Below are positions 53,511 to 63,860 of a stretch of DNA of 64,000 nucleotides, one piece after another. Source of the stretch: Candidatus Jettenia caeni. GTDB taxonomy: Bacteria > Planctomycetota > Brocadiia > Brocadiales > Brocadiaceae. Below the pieces are notes generated by a model. That model was not told where the DNA came from. It was given only the letters and a program-made list of their open reading frames with translations, and made no database searches. Each line of letters begins with the position of its first letter. Positions within the stretch are counted from its first letter, which is position 1. Made by a program: the position numbers and the translations under genes. The stretch covers positions 372,401 to 436,400 of the forward strand of contig BAFH01000003.1 of the NCBI GenBank assembly GCA_000296795.1. The letters are read 5' to 3'.

Positions 53511-55177
53511 AACGGCCTTTCTATCATTTTTATCTCATCTGTATCCGGATTATATACTGAATTAACAAAAACAAGCCATCGGTTATCGTCTTTTCCGGGA
53601 TAATCTAACCGTGTCTGATAGCATGCCCATCGCGTCTCCTTGCGGTAGATCAGATGCTCTACCAATACCCTTGCGACATCAATCCTATCAATACATTCCA
53701 AAGCCTCAATCAGATGATAATTATTTACTGCTACGATATCTTTTCTGTGTTCTTTTAAAGGTTTTAGTAATCGCCTTGCCTCGATCAACCGCTCTTCATG
53801 GAGCGCGTAACTCATAGAGACACCACCTGCAAACTCATCCATAATCTTTTGAAGGCGTTCCCTTACCTGCTGCGGTGATATACCAGACTTTTTCATGAGA
53901 GGGGCAAGGACTCTGGCTTTCTCTTTTTGGATTATTTCATCGTCTACATCTTCCAGATTTCTTCCCTGTATATCATCTAAAGCAGTTGCTGCGGCAATAC
54001 GTGCTTCAACCCAACTTCCACTTACGTATTTCTTTGGCGCCCCGCCTGCTACCTCTCCGACTGCATAAAGGCCTGGTATGGTTGTCCTTCTTTCTTTATC
54101 TATCCAATATCCCGATTGGCAGTGACCACCAACAATAAAGGGCTCTGTCCCCTGTACTTCTACAGGTCTTTTTTTTGGATTCATACCTTCGCTTGCCCAT
54201 AAAAGAATAATTTGAGGATTCATACTTAAAAAATCCTCTTTTAATCTCCTCTCCTCTGCTTCACTTAAAGTTGTCGTATCTAAAAAGCACGGTCCCCGAC
54301 CCGCTTTTGTTTCTTCCACCGTAGCAAGGAGCCTGTGCTGGGTGAGACATTTATTCCCGCCCAAATGCTTGTAATAGAGCTCCAGATAATCCTCTCCGCG
54401 CGCATTGATTTGCCGCGAACCCGCTCCGACGGCAATCGTACCTGTTGGCGCATGTACGTCTTTTACCCGTAAGGCAATAAACCGATTCTCAAAGCTGGTC
54501 ATTTCTGCCCCGATACGTATCCCCATGGCATATCCCGTTCCTGCATTCCAGGGACAGTACCACATCAGGTTGCGTGCTTCGCCGGTATTATTGGGCCGGT
54601 ATATACCAGACGCCCCTCCGGTAGCTACAATAACGGCATTTGCCCGAATTACATAAAGCATACTATCCCTCACCCCGTATCCAAATGCCCCGCAAACACG
54701 TTTGCCGTTATATATGAAATTTGTTGCAACAACACGATTGAGCACCTGAGCAGGGGTCTTTTTAACGGCCTCTGCAAGGATGGGTTTTAACCGCTCGCCA
54801 AAAATACGGATACTGCGCTTTCCTTTTCTCCGGTACGTACCATCTTCATTCTTCTCAATAGGAAGGCCCATCTCTTCTACATCCTTAACGACCTCATTTA
54901 ATCCTTGTGCAATACTATACACAAGATCCTTTCTTATAACTCCCTCAAACTGTCGTTCTACAAATGAGACATATGATTCTGGTGTTTGACCGGGGTTTAA
55001 ATACGCATTAATAGCATTCAATCCCATAGCCAGGCAACCGCTGCGCTCAATATGCGCCTTTTCCATAATTACCACCCGGCAATTTGGAGATCGTTTATAT
55101 ATCTCCACGGCAGCAAAACAGCCTGCTGCCCCTCCACCAATAATAAGTATATCTGTATCTACAGGTATAATGCCCAT
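53501..55177 (-). CDS. aprA: Adenylylsulfate reductase alpha subunit (flavoprotein)
   Basis: AprA reduces APS to sulfite and AMP on FAD. The N-terminal dinucleotide-binding motif is ILIIGGGAAGCFAA. The AprA hallmark HIERSGCLAMGLNAINAYLN follows at ~38-57. GLYAVGEVAGGAPKKYVSG matches the C-terminal FAD region. At 558 aa it is shorter than canonical dissimilatory AprA (usually above 600). Gene order aprA-aprB-sat, without qmoABC or dsr genes in the window, points to an assimilatory-like or bidirectional use. A generic fumarate-reductase-type flavoprotein is the alternative, but the partner genes argue against it. Confidence 0.9.
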   Translation of the reverse strand: MGIIPVDTDILIIGGGAAGCFAAVEIYKRSPNCRVVIMEKAHIERSGCLAMGLNAINAYLNPGQTPESYVSFVERQFEGVIRKDLVYSIAQGLNEVVKDVEEMGLPIEKNEDGTYRRKGKRSIRIFGERLKPILAEAVKKTPAQVLNRVVATNFIYNGKRVCGAFGYGVRDSMLYVIRANAVIVATGGASGIYRPNNTGEARNLMWYCPWNAGTGYAMGIRIGAEMTSFENRFIALRVKDVHAPTGTIAVGAGSRQINARGEDYLELYYKHLGGNKCLTQHRLLATVEETKAGRGPCFLDTTTLSEAEERRLKEDFLSMNPQIILLWASEGMNPKKRPVEVQGTEPFIVGGHCQSGYWIDKERRTTIPGLYAVGEVAGGAPKKYVSGSWVEARIAAATALDDIQGRNLEDVDDEIIQKEKARVLAPLMKKSGISPQQVRERLQKIMDEFAGGVSMSYALHEERLIEARRLLKPLKEHRKDIVAVNNYHLIEALECIDRIDVARVLVEHLIYRKETRWACYQTRLDYPGKDDNRWLVFVNSVYNPDTDEIKMIERPLCS

Positions 55178-55691
55178 ATTTTCTCGTAAAGTATCACGAA
55201 TCTCTCATGTATTCAGTATTCTTCTAGTTAAGTAGGGAATCCATAATATTTCCCCTTAATAGTATCGTATTTTTGAATTTTTAAATCATTAAATAATACT
55301 TATATTTTATTATCGTGTCAATTCTAAAACAACTCTATTTAACAGGTCTTACTGAAAACCTTTTCTTGTAAAAAAGGGTTATAGCAATTCGATGCATTAT
55401 TTTCAACTGGAAAAGGATTTGACTTATTTTCCTAAATTTACTAAATTAATACATTTATTGATATGGAATCCACCATTTCTCTATAAAGATATGTTACAGA
55501 AAAGATATGTTACAGAGAAATACTAATTTAATTATTGAAAAATAAAATTTCATGCCGCCTTAATAATTTCACTAAGCACTGCAAGCCTTACGTAATTTCC
55601 CATGGATATCTTCATTTGGATACAAGAATAAAGTAAATGGTGTAATGCTTGCTAACATGGTTTTTTATGAGGTCATACTACGGAGTTTTTA
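55178..55691. other. AT-rich divergent intergenic region
   Basis: These 514 bases separate aprA (minus) from the GlcD-type gene (plus), so both promoters must be here. I see a tandem 16-bp duplication but no riboswitch fold I can recognise and no RNA gene. Confidence 0.6.
55485..55516. repeat. Perfect tandem duplication of a 16-bp unit
   Basis: AAAGATATGTTACAGA occurs twice back to back with no spacer, in the aprA/GlcD divergent region. It could be a doubled operator or simple slippage. Confidence 0.85.
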
Positions 55692-57089
55692 GTGTCAAAC
55701 GCCACGCAAACAAAGCTTCACAGGCTTACCGATGAGCTGAATCGGCTTATAGGAAAAGAGAATGTCCTTTATTCCCTTGAGGAACGGATATGTTATGCAT
55801 ATGATGGTTCCAAACAAAAATGCATTCCAGATGTTGTTCTACGGCCGCAAGACACTCAACAGGTATCCGGCATTTTGTGCCTCGCAAATGAGTATAAAAT
55901 ACCGGTTTATCCTCGCGGCGCAGGTTCCGGACTAACCGGTGGATCAGTTCCTATTCAAAGTGGAATGGTATTGGATTTCAGCCGTATGAACCAAATACTG
56001 GAAATTATTCCAGAGAACCTTACTGCCACGGTTGAACCCGGAGTTGTTACCCATACCTTACAAAGCGAGGTAGCAAAACATAAGCTCTTTTACCCACCCG
56101 ATCCTGCCAGTGCTGCATTTTCTACCCTGGGCGGCAATGTAGCAGAATGCTCCGGTGGAATTACCGGTTTAAAATATGGTGTTACCAGAGATTATATTTT
56201 ATCGCTGGAGGTAGTCCTTGCTGACGGAAGCATTATCCACACGGGCCGTAAGACCTTAAAAAGTGTCACCGGCTATGATCTTACCCGTTTGTTTGTCGGC
56301 TCCGAAGGTACCCTGGGAGTTTTCACCCAGATTACCGTAAAATTACTCCCTCTTCCGGAAAAGATTGAAACGCTCTTAGCCTTTTTTACAACCCCCGAGC
56401 AGGCAGTGAGAACTGCAAATCAAATTATCTTGAATAATCTACTCCCCAGGGCGCTTGAGTTTATCGATAAATCAAGCATCGACTGTATTCAGGGATATAA
56501 ACAGGAATTTCAAATACCAAAAGATGTACATGCGATTCTGCTTATCGATATCGACGGGAAAGAGACAAGCGTTAACATAGAGACATCCCTTATAGAAAGA
56601 ATTATCACTGAAAATCAGGCACTCAAGGTTGTTTCTGCAAAGAATGCCAAAGAACGCGATATTCTCTGGGAAGTAAGGCGTGCTATCTCTCCCGCACTCT
56701 ATACTATTGCTGCCTTTAAGATTAATGAGGACATATGCGTGCCGCGTAGCCAGATATTAGAAATATTGCAACGGATAGATGAAATCCATAAACGATATCC
56801 TTCGCTAAAAGTTGCGAACTTCGGGCATATTGGGGATGGTAACATTCATGTTAACGTTCTCTATAAGGAAAAAGATCAACAAGTAACAGCAAAAAGGATG
56901 ATTGAGGAGATACTCCTCAATACGATCGAACTCGGCGGAACAATTTCCGGGGAGCATGGCATTGGAAATGTAAAATCGGATTTTATGCCTCTTGAGATAC
57001 CCCCTCATGAGTTACGTATTATGAAAGATATTAAACAGTTATTGGACCCCAACGGTATATTAAATCCGGGTAAGATGTTTCCATTATAA
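55692..57089 (+). CDS. FAD-linked oxidase, GlcD (glycolate/D-lactate dehydrogenase) family
   Basis: The 465-aa protein has a PCMH FAD-binding domain (PRGAGSGLTGGSVP near residue 78) and the C-terminal FAD-oxidase domain, with GHIGDGNIHVNVL and the late SGEHGIGNVKS. The family oxidises D-2-hydroxy acids such as glycolate or D-lactate. The start is GTG with only a weak GGAG upstream. It lies upstream of aspartate aminotransferase on the same strand, with 106 bases between, so cotranscription is possible. Confidence 0.92.
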   Translation: MSNATQTKLHRLTDELNRLIGKENVLYSLEERICYAYDGSKQKCIPDVVLRPQDTQQVSGILCLANEYKIPVYPRGAGSGLTGGSVPIQSGMVLDFSRMNQILEIIPENLTATVEPGVVTHTLQSEVAKHKLFYPPDPASAAFSTLGGNVAECSGGITGLKYGVTRDYILSLEVVLADGSIIHTGRKTLKSVTGYDLTRLFVGSEGTLGVFTQITVKLLPLPEKIETLLAFFTTPEQAVRTANQIILNNLLPRALEFIDKSSIDCIQGYKQEFQIPKDVHAILLIDIDGKETSVNIETSLIERIITENQALKVVSAKNAKERDILWEVRRAISPALYTIAAFKINEDICVPRSQILEILQRIDEIHKRYPSLKVANFGHIGDGNIHVNVLYKEKDQQVTAKRMIEEILLNTIELGGTISGEHGIGNVKSDFMPLEIPPHELRIMKDIKQLLDPNGILNPGKMFPL

Positions 57090-57195
57090 AAAACAGGTAA
57101 ACCAATAAGATACAGAAAGATTCATACGGGCATAAGATGGTATTCAAATCAAGCTACAGAAATAAACTTATCATGAGAAAGGGAGATATTTATAT

Positions 57196-58383
57196 ATGGC
57201 GTTATCAAGAATTGCCAGGGAAGTACATACGTCCGCAACACTTGCCATTACAGCCAAGGCAAAACAACTGGTGGCAAAAGGTATCGATGTAACTAATTTT
57301 GGCGCGGGAGAACCAGACTTCGATACCCCGGAAAATGTTAAGAATGCAGCCATTAAGGCTATTAAAGATGGTTATACCAAATACACACCGACTGCAGGAG
57401 CGCCCGCATTAAAGGAAGCTATCTGCGAGAAGCTTCTCAAAGATAACCGTCTGAAATACAATCCTTCACAAGTTATCGTATCTGCAGGGGCAAAACAATC
57501 CATTCTCAATATCGTTCTCGTAGTATGTGATACGGGGGATGAGGCTATTATTCCCTCACCCTATTGGGTAAGCTACCCGGAAATGGTAACCATGGCAGGC
57601 GCTACCCCCGTATTTCTGAAAACTACAGATAAAGAACATTTCAAAATTACCCGGGAATCTCTGGCAAAGGTTATTACACCCAAGTCTAAATTACTCTTCA
57701 TGAACAGCCCCAGCAATCCCACCGGCATGGTCTATACAGAAAAAGAATTTCGGGAAATTGTTGGTTTTGCTGTAGAAAAAGGACTTTACGTCATTTCAGA
57801 TGAAATTTATGAAAAAATTCTGTATGACGGGGCGCTCCATGTTAGCCCGGCAACCTTTAGTGATGAATGCTATAAAAGGGTTGTTACGATAAACGGTTTT
57901 TCGAAGGTATATTCTATGACCGGCTGGCGTTTAGGTTACGCCGCTGGGCCGGAAGAGGTCATCAAAGCGGCAATAAATATTCAGGACCATACTACATCTG
58001 GCGCTAATTCCATTACTCAAATGGCAGGATTGGAAGCGCTCAGGGGTAATCAGGATTCTGTAGATACTATGGTGCGTGAATTTGATAAACGCAGAAAATA
58101 TATTGTATCGCGTCTTAACAGTATACCAGGAGTATCTTGTTTACTTCCTCAGGGCGCATTTTATGTATTTCCGAAGGTATCTGAACTGTACCATAAGAAA
58201 ATTGGTGGACAATTCGTAACAAATTCATTCGATTTAGTTAACGTATTACTTGAAAAAGCACATGTTGCTTTTGTCCCTGGCGCTCCTTTCGGATTAGATG
58301 ACTACATAAGGATTTCTTATGCGACCTCTATGGAATGTATCGAGAAGGGGATAGACCGGTTTGAGAAGTTTTTGAAAAGCTAG
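57196..58383 (+). CDS. Pyridoxal phosphate-dependent aspartate aminotransferase
   Basis: This class-I aminotransferase has 395 aa. The PLP Lys is in NGFSKVYSMTGWRLGYAAG (about residue 235). NFGAGEPDFDTPENV, MNSPSNPTGMVY and the C-terminal YIRISYATS are typical of the AspC/AAT-Ib subgroup. AAAGGGAG precedes the ATG. The reaction exchanges amino groups between aspartate and 2-oxoglutarate. Prephenate-type substrates cannot be excluded. Confidence 0.94.
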   Translation: MALSRIAREVHTSATLAITAKAKQLVAKGIDVTNFGAGEPDFDTPENVKNAAIKAIKDGYTKYTPTAGAPALKEAICEKLLKDNRLKYNPSQVIVSAGAKQSILNIVLVVCDTGDEAIIPSPYWVSYPEMVTMAGATPVFLKTTDKEHFKITRESLAKVITPKSKLLFMNSPSNPTGMVYTEKEFREIVGFAVEKGLYVISDEIYEKILYDGALHVSPATFSDECYKRVVTINGFSKVYSMTGWRLGYAAGPEEVIKAAINIQDHTTSGANSITQMAGLEALRGNQDSVDTMVREFDKRRKYIVSRLNSIPGVSCLLPQGAFYVFPKVSELYHKKIGGQFVTNSFDLVNVLLEKAHVAFVPGAPFGLDDYIRISYATSMECIEKGIDRFEKFLKS

Positions 58384-58761
58384 CGTTCATAAAAACCAAA
58401 TCTATAACAATATTTTACACTCGATTTTTTCCAGATTATCAGATAATTTTTAGTAATGAGACTCTTTTTGGTATATAATCTGAAGGTATATATAGATAAA
58501 TTTACTAGAAGTACGGTATGCCTCAGCTTAACTATCAAATTAACATAAGCAGCAAAAGAATAACTACTGTAGTATTTCTAGCTATAGTATTTCAAGGATG
58601 AAATCGAACATATCCTCAATAGAGGAAAGGCTATCCCACCGGTCATTGCGAGGGTATTGTCCGAAGCAATCCTTTGCATGTTTCAGGAGAGATTGCTTCG
58701 GAAAAACCCCTCGCAATGACCTGAGTACACCTTCATAGAGAAAATTCTTAGGTATAGAATT
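58384..58761. other. Intergenic region containing one large palindromic repeat
   Basis: After the aminotransferase stop the region is AT-rich for ~250 bases. The GTCATTGCGAGG repeat then occupies the part just before rmuC. No gene is seen. Confidence 0.6.
58641..58721. repeat. GTCATTGCGAGG palindromic repeat
   Basis: GGTCATTGCGAGGGTATTGT...GAAGCAATC pairs with GATTGCTTCGG...CCCCTCGCAATGACC, giving an ~80-base near-perfect hairpin. Elements of this kind are common interspersed repeats in many bacteria. It lies ~40 bases upstream of rmuC. Confidence 0.9.
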
Positions 58762-60105
58762 ATGGAAATTCTCTGGCTGATTGCCGCTCCAATTGCTGGA
58801 ATTTTGACAGGCGGCGTGATTGTTTGGTTGATTGGCAGATCACATAAGGCAATGCTACACGAACGGCTTGCTCTAGTCCAACAGGATCTGCTAAGCGCCT
58901 GTACCGATCTTGACCAAAAGAACGAAACGGTATTTGAGCTTAATCAAACAGTAACACGGTTGGAAACCACGCTTGAACACGAACGGAAAGCAGCCGATGA
59001 AAAAGTAGCAATCCTGAATGACGCCACGAAAAAGCTGAGTGACGCCTTTAAAGCGCTTTCGGCTGAAGCGCTGAAGAGCAACAACCAATCATTCCTGGAG
59101 TTGGCAAAGATTACTCTGGAGAAGTATCAAACCGAAGCTAAAAGCGATCTCGAACAGAGACAAAAGGCTGTAGAAAATCTCGTTACACCCATTAAACAGT
59201 CGCTGGAAAAGGTAGATATCCAAATCCGTGATCTGGAGAACTCCCGTCAGCAAGCATATGGAAGCCTGACGGAGCAGGTCAAATCGCTGATATATACCCA
59301 GGAGAAATTGCAATCTGAGACCGGTAATCTCGTTAAGGCGCTCAGAACACCAACAGTACGAGGTCACTGGGGAGAAATTCAACTGAAGCGGGTAGTTGAA
59401 ATAGCTGGTATGCTCCAGTATTGTGACTTTTACCAACAACAATCGGTGACAACGGAAGAAGGAAGATTGCGGCCGGATATTCTCGTGCGATTGCCTGGGG
59501 GTAAAAATATTATTGTTGATGCCAAGGCCCCTCTTCAAGCTTACCTTGATGCGCTGGAAGGCGTAAGTGACGACCATCGTTTATCGAAACTGAAAGACCA
59601 TGCACAACAGCTCCGGTCTCACATAGTAAAATTAAGCGCAAAATCTTACTGGGACCAGTTTCAGCCTACACCTGAATTCGTAATCCTCTTTCTTCCGGGA
59701 GAAACGTTTTTCAGCGCGGCGCTGGAACATGACCCGGCCCTGATCGAAGAAGGGGTCAAACAGCGGGTTATCCTGGCAACGCCAACAACACTGATTGCGT
59801 TATTACGGGCTGTACATTATGGCTGGCGGCAAGAGCAGGTAGCAGAAAATGCCCAGAGGATCAGTGAGCTTGGCCAGGAGCTTCATGAGCGTATTGCAAC
59901 TATGGTTGAGCATCTGTCGAAACTTGGCGGATCTCTTGGAAAGGCTGTAGAAGCATATAATGCAGCCATAGCTTCTTTTGAGGGACGCATACTCCCTTCT
60001 GCGCGAAAGTTTAAGACTCTGGGGGCTGGAAGTAAAAAGGAGATAGAAGAAATTTCACAGCTCGATAAAAATACCAGAATCCCTACAGATATAAAGGGTG
60101 ACTAG
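58762..60105 (+). CDS. rmuC: DNA recombination protein RmuC
   Basis: The 447-aa protein has one N-terminal membrane helix (residues ~3-23), a long coiled-coil (about 35-185) and the RmuC nuclease-like domain (about 190-385). Conserved pieces are [40 protein letters not shown] and [12 protein letters not shown]. RmuC limits inversions at short inverted repeats in E. coli. Its presence next to a big palindrome is amusing but not evidence of function there. The start is ATG without a clear ribosome binding site. Confidence 0.94.
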   Translation: MEILWLIAAPIAGILTGGVIVWLIGRSHKAMLHERLALVQQDLLSACTDLDQKNETVFELNQTVTRLETTLEHERKAADEKVAILNDATKKLSDAFKALSAEALKSNNQSFLELAKITLEKYQTEAKSDLEQRQKAVENLVTPIKQSLEKVDIQIRDLENSRQQAYGSLTEQVKSLIYTQEKLQSETGNLVKALRTPTVRGHWGEIQLKRVVEIAGMLQYCDFYQQQSVTTEEGRLRPDILVRLPGGKNIIVDAKAPLQAYLDALEGVSDDHRLSKLKDHAQQLRSHIVKLSAKSYWDQFQPTPEFVILFLPGETFFSAALEHDPALIEEGVKQRVILATPTTLIALLRAVHYGWRQEQVAENAQRISELGQELHERIATMVEHLSKLGGSLGKAVEAYNAAIASFEGRILPSARKFKTLGAGSKKEIEEISQLDKNTRIPTDIKGD

Positions 60106-60589
60106 CCTCTTAATAAAGGATTTTGGTACTGATATCGTTTGTTAATAATAAGTATAGCTATCTATAGTGATCGACGATTGAAACCAGATAGCATATAGCA
60201 GAGACGAAGTTTTGTAAACCACATGCTCTCCGGTATCGTGATCAACATTTACCAGGGAAACACTCACGGAGTCGATGTAGGGCGAGGCTTTAGCCTTGCC
60301 AGGCAACCTGAAATTCCCAGGATAAAGGTTTTGCGCAGAAACTGTGAACTAATTGTGAACACAATTCACCAAAACACCCTAAAATAAGCTAAAGCTAATT
60401 TTCTCTGTCCTGACTTCCTATCAAATCAAATTCAACACAATCACATTACTTTACCGTAAAATAGACAAAATAAGATGGAATATTGGGTAAAAAGATGTTA
60501 AGAAAAGATATAAGAGAATTAAGAGAAAAAGCTTTTTATCGTATTGATTTATATCAAATCAATGCATGATACTACCAGGGAGGAGTAAT
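60106..60589. other. Intergenic region with a repeat and regulatory DNA
   Basis: The region includes one GTAGGGCGAGGCTTTAGCC hairpin (60275-60300) of the family seen at 38436, AT-rich sequence, an FNR-like palindrome close to the next gene and a 24-codon ORF (60495-60569) with no support. No RNA gene is seen. Confidence 0.6.
60544..60557. promoter_or_regulatory. FNR/CRP-family-like operator TTGAT-N4-ATCAA
   Basis: TTGATTTATATCAA is an exact match to the FNR consensus half-sites with a four-base centre. It is centred about 40 bases before the phosphoglucomutase ATG and extends as an 8-bp inverted repeat (ATTGATTT/AAATCAAT). Being this close to the gene, it would fit a repressor site or a promoter-overlapping site. 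AT-rich DNA yields such matches by chance at low rate. Confidence 0.45.
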
Positions 60590-62218
60590 ATGAAAAGAAA
60601 CGATTTTCATGATGCAGCGGGATGCTGGAAGGTTATCCTTTCGAATGTAAAAGAGAACGCAGATCTTTTGAAAGAGATAGAAAGGTTTGCAGGAGAAAAT
60701 ACTGCACCAGCAAAGATCGTTTTCGGAACTTCAGGCTGGAGGGGTGAGATAGGTACGGATTTCACCTTTCACAATGTGCGTGTGGTAACGAGTGCAATTA
60801 TTGAGATGTTCAAGACCGGTGGAGCGAGATTGATGGAGGCATTGGGGGTAAAGGGTTTTGATGATATGAGGGAACGCGGGGTGATTGTAGGTCATGATAA
60901 CAGGTTCTTAGGGCCTGAATTTGCCTCGTCAGTAATGGGGTTACTTACAAGAGAAGGGATAAAAGTCTATTATGCAGACGAAGCTACTACGCCTGAATTT
61001 TCTGCTGCCATCACGATGTTGAATACAGCATGCTCCATAAACCTTACTCCTTCACACAATCCGGCTAATTATTCGGGGTTTAAATTTAACCCGTCTGATG
61101 GTGGTCCTGCGGGCGCCGAAATAACAGACATTATAGAGAAAAATGCAAATATACTGATGACAGAGAATGCAATGATAGAAGAGGTAAAGCCCGAAGGTTT
61201 CCAGGAAATAAATACGATACAGCTTTATGAGGATTTTCTCAGGGAACGTGGCACTTTGGACATTGAGAAGATAAGGCGTTTTATAAAAGAGGAAGATTGT
61301 TTTATCTGTATTGACCATGTTCACGGCGCTACAAGGGGAAGACCAAACATGCTGCTGGGAGAAAGTCCCAAGATAAAATATTTAAGGACTGAAGATGACT
61401 ACCTGTTCGGAGGTATACCCCCGGAACCCTCGCCAAGGAATATGCGATTGGTGCTCAATTCCCTGGAAAAGAGTGAAAGCAGGTTTAAATTAGGTGTAAT
61501 AATGGATCCTGACGGCGACCGGATAAGATTTACCGATGGGAAAGCGGATATTTCTATGAACCACTTTGGAGCTATGGCTCTGCATTTTTTGCATACGTAC
61601 AAGAATATTTCCGGTGTTCTGGTAAAGTCTGTAGCTACCAGCAACTTTGGAAATGCTATTGCCGATAAGCTCGGTATTCCGGTAAGGGAGACAGTCGTTG
61701 GTTTCAAAAACTTCAGGCCATACATGCGCCCGAATGCAAAAGAGCGCGCTATTGTCTCATACGAAGAGAGCGATGGGATATCGGGTTATAACCATACGCT
61801 CGAAAAAGATGCTATGTTTGGTCTTTTACTGGCAATCGAGATGATGGCAGTCATCCGGAAAAATGTCAGCGAGTATCTGAGCGAACTTGAAGAGAAATTT
61901 GGAGCTTATTATCCTGAAAAGGCATCGATAATGGTTGAGCGTCATCTGACAGGCACAGCGCTTCTTGAAAAACTGTTAAGTCTTAATAATAAACTTTTCC
62001 CGGGAAACAAAATAGCTGTTGGAAAAAATAACAAAAAGATTAAGGATGTGATAACTACTGATGGATTAAAGATTGTATTCGAGGATGGTTCATGGCTCTT
62101 AATAAGACCATCCGGTACTGAGCCAAAGGTTAGATTTTATGTAGAAACAAGATCTCCGGAGGATCTTGAGGATATAATTAAAACAGCCGAGAGGCTGACA
62201 AAAGAGGCCATTGCGTGA
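60590..62218 (+). CDS. Phosphoglucomutase/phosphomannomutase family protein
   Basis: This alpha-D-phosphohexomutase has 542 aa from the chosen ATG, which follows GGGAGGAG by five bases. A longer frame from 60566 lacks a ribosome binding site. The active-site Ser is in LTPSHNPANYSGFK, the metal loop is MDPDGDRIRF, the sugar loop is SYEESDGISGYN, and the phosphate-binding loop is RPSGTEPKVRFYVE. It interconverts hexose-6- and hexose-1-phosphate. With malQ next it fits glucan mobilisation or synthesis. Glucose or mannose specificity is not resolved. Confidence 0.93.
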   Translation: MKRNDFHDAAGCWKVILSNVKENADLLKEIERFAGENTAPAKIVFGTSGWRGEIGTDFTFHNVRVVTSAIIEMFKTGGARLMEALGVKGFDDMRERGVIVGHDNRFLGPEFASSVMGLLTREGIKVYYADEATTPEFSAAITMLNTACSINLTPSHNPANYSGFKFNPSDGGPAGAEITDIIEKNANILMTENAMIEEVKPEGFQEINTIQLYEDFLRERGTLDIEKIRRFIKEEDCFICIDHVHGATRGRPNMLLGESPKIKYLRTEDDYLFGGIPPEPSPRNMRLVLNSLEKSESRFKLGVIMDPDGDRIRFTDGKADISMNHFGAMALHFLHTYKNISGVLVKSVATSNFGNAIADKLGIPVRETVVGFKNFRPYMRPNAKERAIVSYEESDGISGYNHTLEKDAMFGLLLAIEMMAVIRKNVSEYLSELEEKFGAYYPEKASIMVERHLTGTALLEKLLSLNNKLFPGNKIAVGKNNKKIKDVITTDGLKIVFEDGSWLLIRPSGTEPKVRFYVETRSPEDLEDIIKTAERLTKEAIA

Positions 62219-62360
62219 TAATTTTCATTTCTCAGATCCATGAAACAGGCAATGAATCTGCCAGATAAAAATCTTTTTCACGAAAAGCGAAGAGGTTGAA
62301 TTTCCTATACATTTAAACGGATATAACCGGATTTTGTAAGATTTATAAACGAGGAGAAAT

Positions 62361-63860
62361 ATGAAAAGAAGGGGTAGCGGTATTCTGCTTCACATTACTT
62401 CACTCCCATCACGGTATGGAATTGGTGATCTTGGTACATGGGCCTATAAGTTTGCAGATTTCCTTGCAGAAACCAAACAAAGTTTTTGGCAGATACTTCC
62501 GTTAAATCCTACCGATTTAATCCATGGTAATTCTCCTTATAATAGCGTATCTGCTTTTGCAAGTAATACTTTGCTTATCAGCCCGGATCTTATGATCCGG
62601 AACGGTCTCCTCGAAAAAAGCGATGTTGAAGATACTCCGGATTTCCCGGATAATCAGGCTGACTACCATAAGGCCATGGTATATAAAAAAAAGCTCTTTT
62701 ACCAGGCGTATGAACGTTTCAAGGAAGATAGCAGTAATACCTATGAATATGAAAAATTTTGTTTTGAAAACGCATACTGGCTTGAAGATTTTGTGCTTTT
62801 TATCGCACTGAAAGATTATTTTCACGGACAGGCTTGGAGTGAATGGCCGTGGGAAATACGGGATAGACAACCAGAATCTTTACAAATGTTTAAAGAACAG
62901 CATCACGATAGAATTACCATGGAAAAGTTTCTTCAGTTTTTGTTCTTTCAACAATGGTCTTCACTCAAAAGCTATTGTAATAATCGCGGCATCCAGATAT
63001 TCGGCGACATGCCTATTTACGTGTGCCATGATAGCGCAGATGTTTGGGCTAATCCTGATTTATTTAAACTTAATGAAAAAAAACAACCATACTGTGTTGC
63101 GGGTGTACCTCCCGATTACTTTAGCAAGACAGGGCAGCTCTGGGGTAATCCTGTATATCGATGGGATAGATTAAAAGAGACAGGGTATACCTGGTGGACT
63201 CAAAGAATACAGCAGAATTTACATCTCTTTGACATGATACGAATAGATCATTTCCGTGGCTTTATTGCATATTGGGAAGTCCCCTCAACAGAAAAAACAG
63301 CTATTCACGGGCGTTGGGTTGAGGCGCCGGCGGAAAATCTGTTTACCACGCTCCTGAAACATTTCCCTTATCTTCCCATTATTGCCGAAGACCTTGGTAC
63401 CATTACTCCTGACGTAAGAGAAATTATTCGCCATTTTGACTTTCCCGGCATGCGGGTGCTTCTCTTTGCCTTTGGCTGGGATCTCCCTACAAATCCCTAT
63501 GCGCCACACAATCATATAAAGAATTGTCTGGTGTATACCGGAACTCACGACAACAACACAGTAAAAGGATGGTTTGAGAAAGAGGCTACGCAGGAGGATA
63601 AAGAAAGGTTGTTTCGATACATTGGACGGGAAGTATCTGTGCAAGATGTCCATTGGGAATTTATCAGACTTGCAATGGCGTCTGTTGCAAATTTAGTAAT
63701 CTTTCCTATGCAGGATATTCTTGGCCTTGGCGAGGAAACTCGCATGAATTACCCTGCTACCACGCAAAAGAATTGGCTATGGAGACTTTTACCTACACAA
63801 TTGGACCCGCACATAACACAAAAACTCCTCAGGATGACTGAAATTTACGGAAGAGCATAG
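62361..63860 (+). CDS. malQ: 4-alpha-glucanotransferase (GH77)
   Basis: The amylomaltase has 499 aa. Its N-terminus GSGILLHITSLPSRYGIGDLG is typical. The nucleophile Asp is in RIDHFRGF, the acid/base Glu in IIAEDLGTITPDV, and the transition-state Asp in YTGTHDNNTVKGW. It disproportionates maltodextrins and works with phosphorylase, GH15 and phosphoglucomutase in glycogen turnover. GAGGAG lies seven bases before the ATG. The remaining 140 bases of the window have no feature. Confidence 0.96.
   Translation: MKRRGSGILLHITSLPSRYGIGDLGTWAYKFADFLAETKQSFWQILPLNPTDLIHGNSPYNSVSAFASNTLLISPDLMIRNGLLEKSDVEDTPDFPDNQADYHKAMVYKKKLFYQAYERFKEDSSNTYEYEKFCFENAYWLEDFVLFIALKDYFHGQAWSEWPWEIRDRQPESLQMFKEQHHDRITMEKFLQFLFFQQWSSLKSYCNNRGIQIFGDMPIYVCHDSADVWANPDLFKLNEKKQPYCVAGVPPDYFSKTGQLWGNPVYRWDRLKETGYTWWTQRIQQNLHLFDMIRIDHFRGFIAYWEVPSTEKTAIHGRWVEAPAENLFTTLLKHFPYLPIIAEDLGTITPDVREIIRHFDFPGMRVLLFAFGWDLPTNPYAPHNHIKNCLVYTGTHDNNTVKGWFEKEATQEDKERLFRYIGREVSVQDVHWEFIRLAMASVANLVIFPMQDILGLGEETRMNYPATTQKNWLWRLLPTQLDPHITQKLLRMTEIYGRA

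Noticed and set aside
60171..60210. GATTGAAAC-like string suggesting a CRISPR repeat
   Set aside because: It occurs once, with no repeated spacing and no cas genes.
60495..60569. 24-codon ORF before phosphoglucomutase
   Set aside because: No ribosome binding site, and it runs across the FNR-like palindrome. Could be a leader peptide but unsupported.
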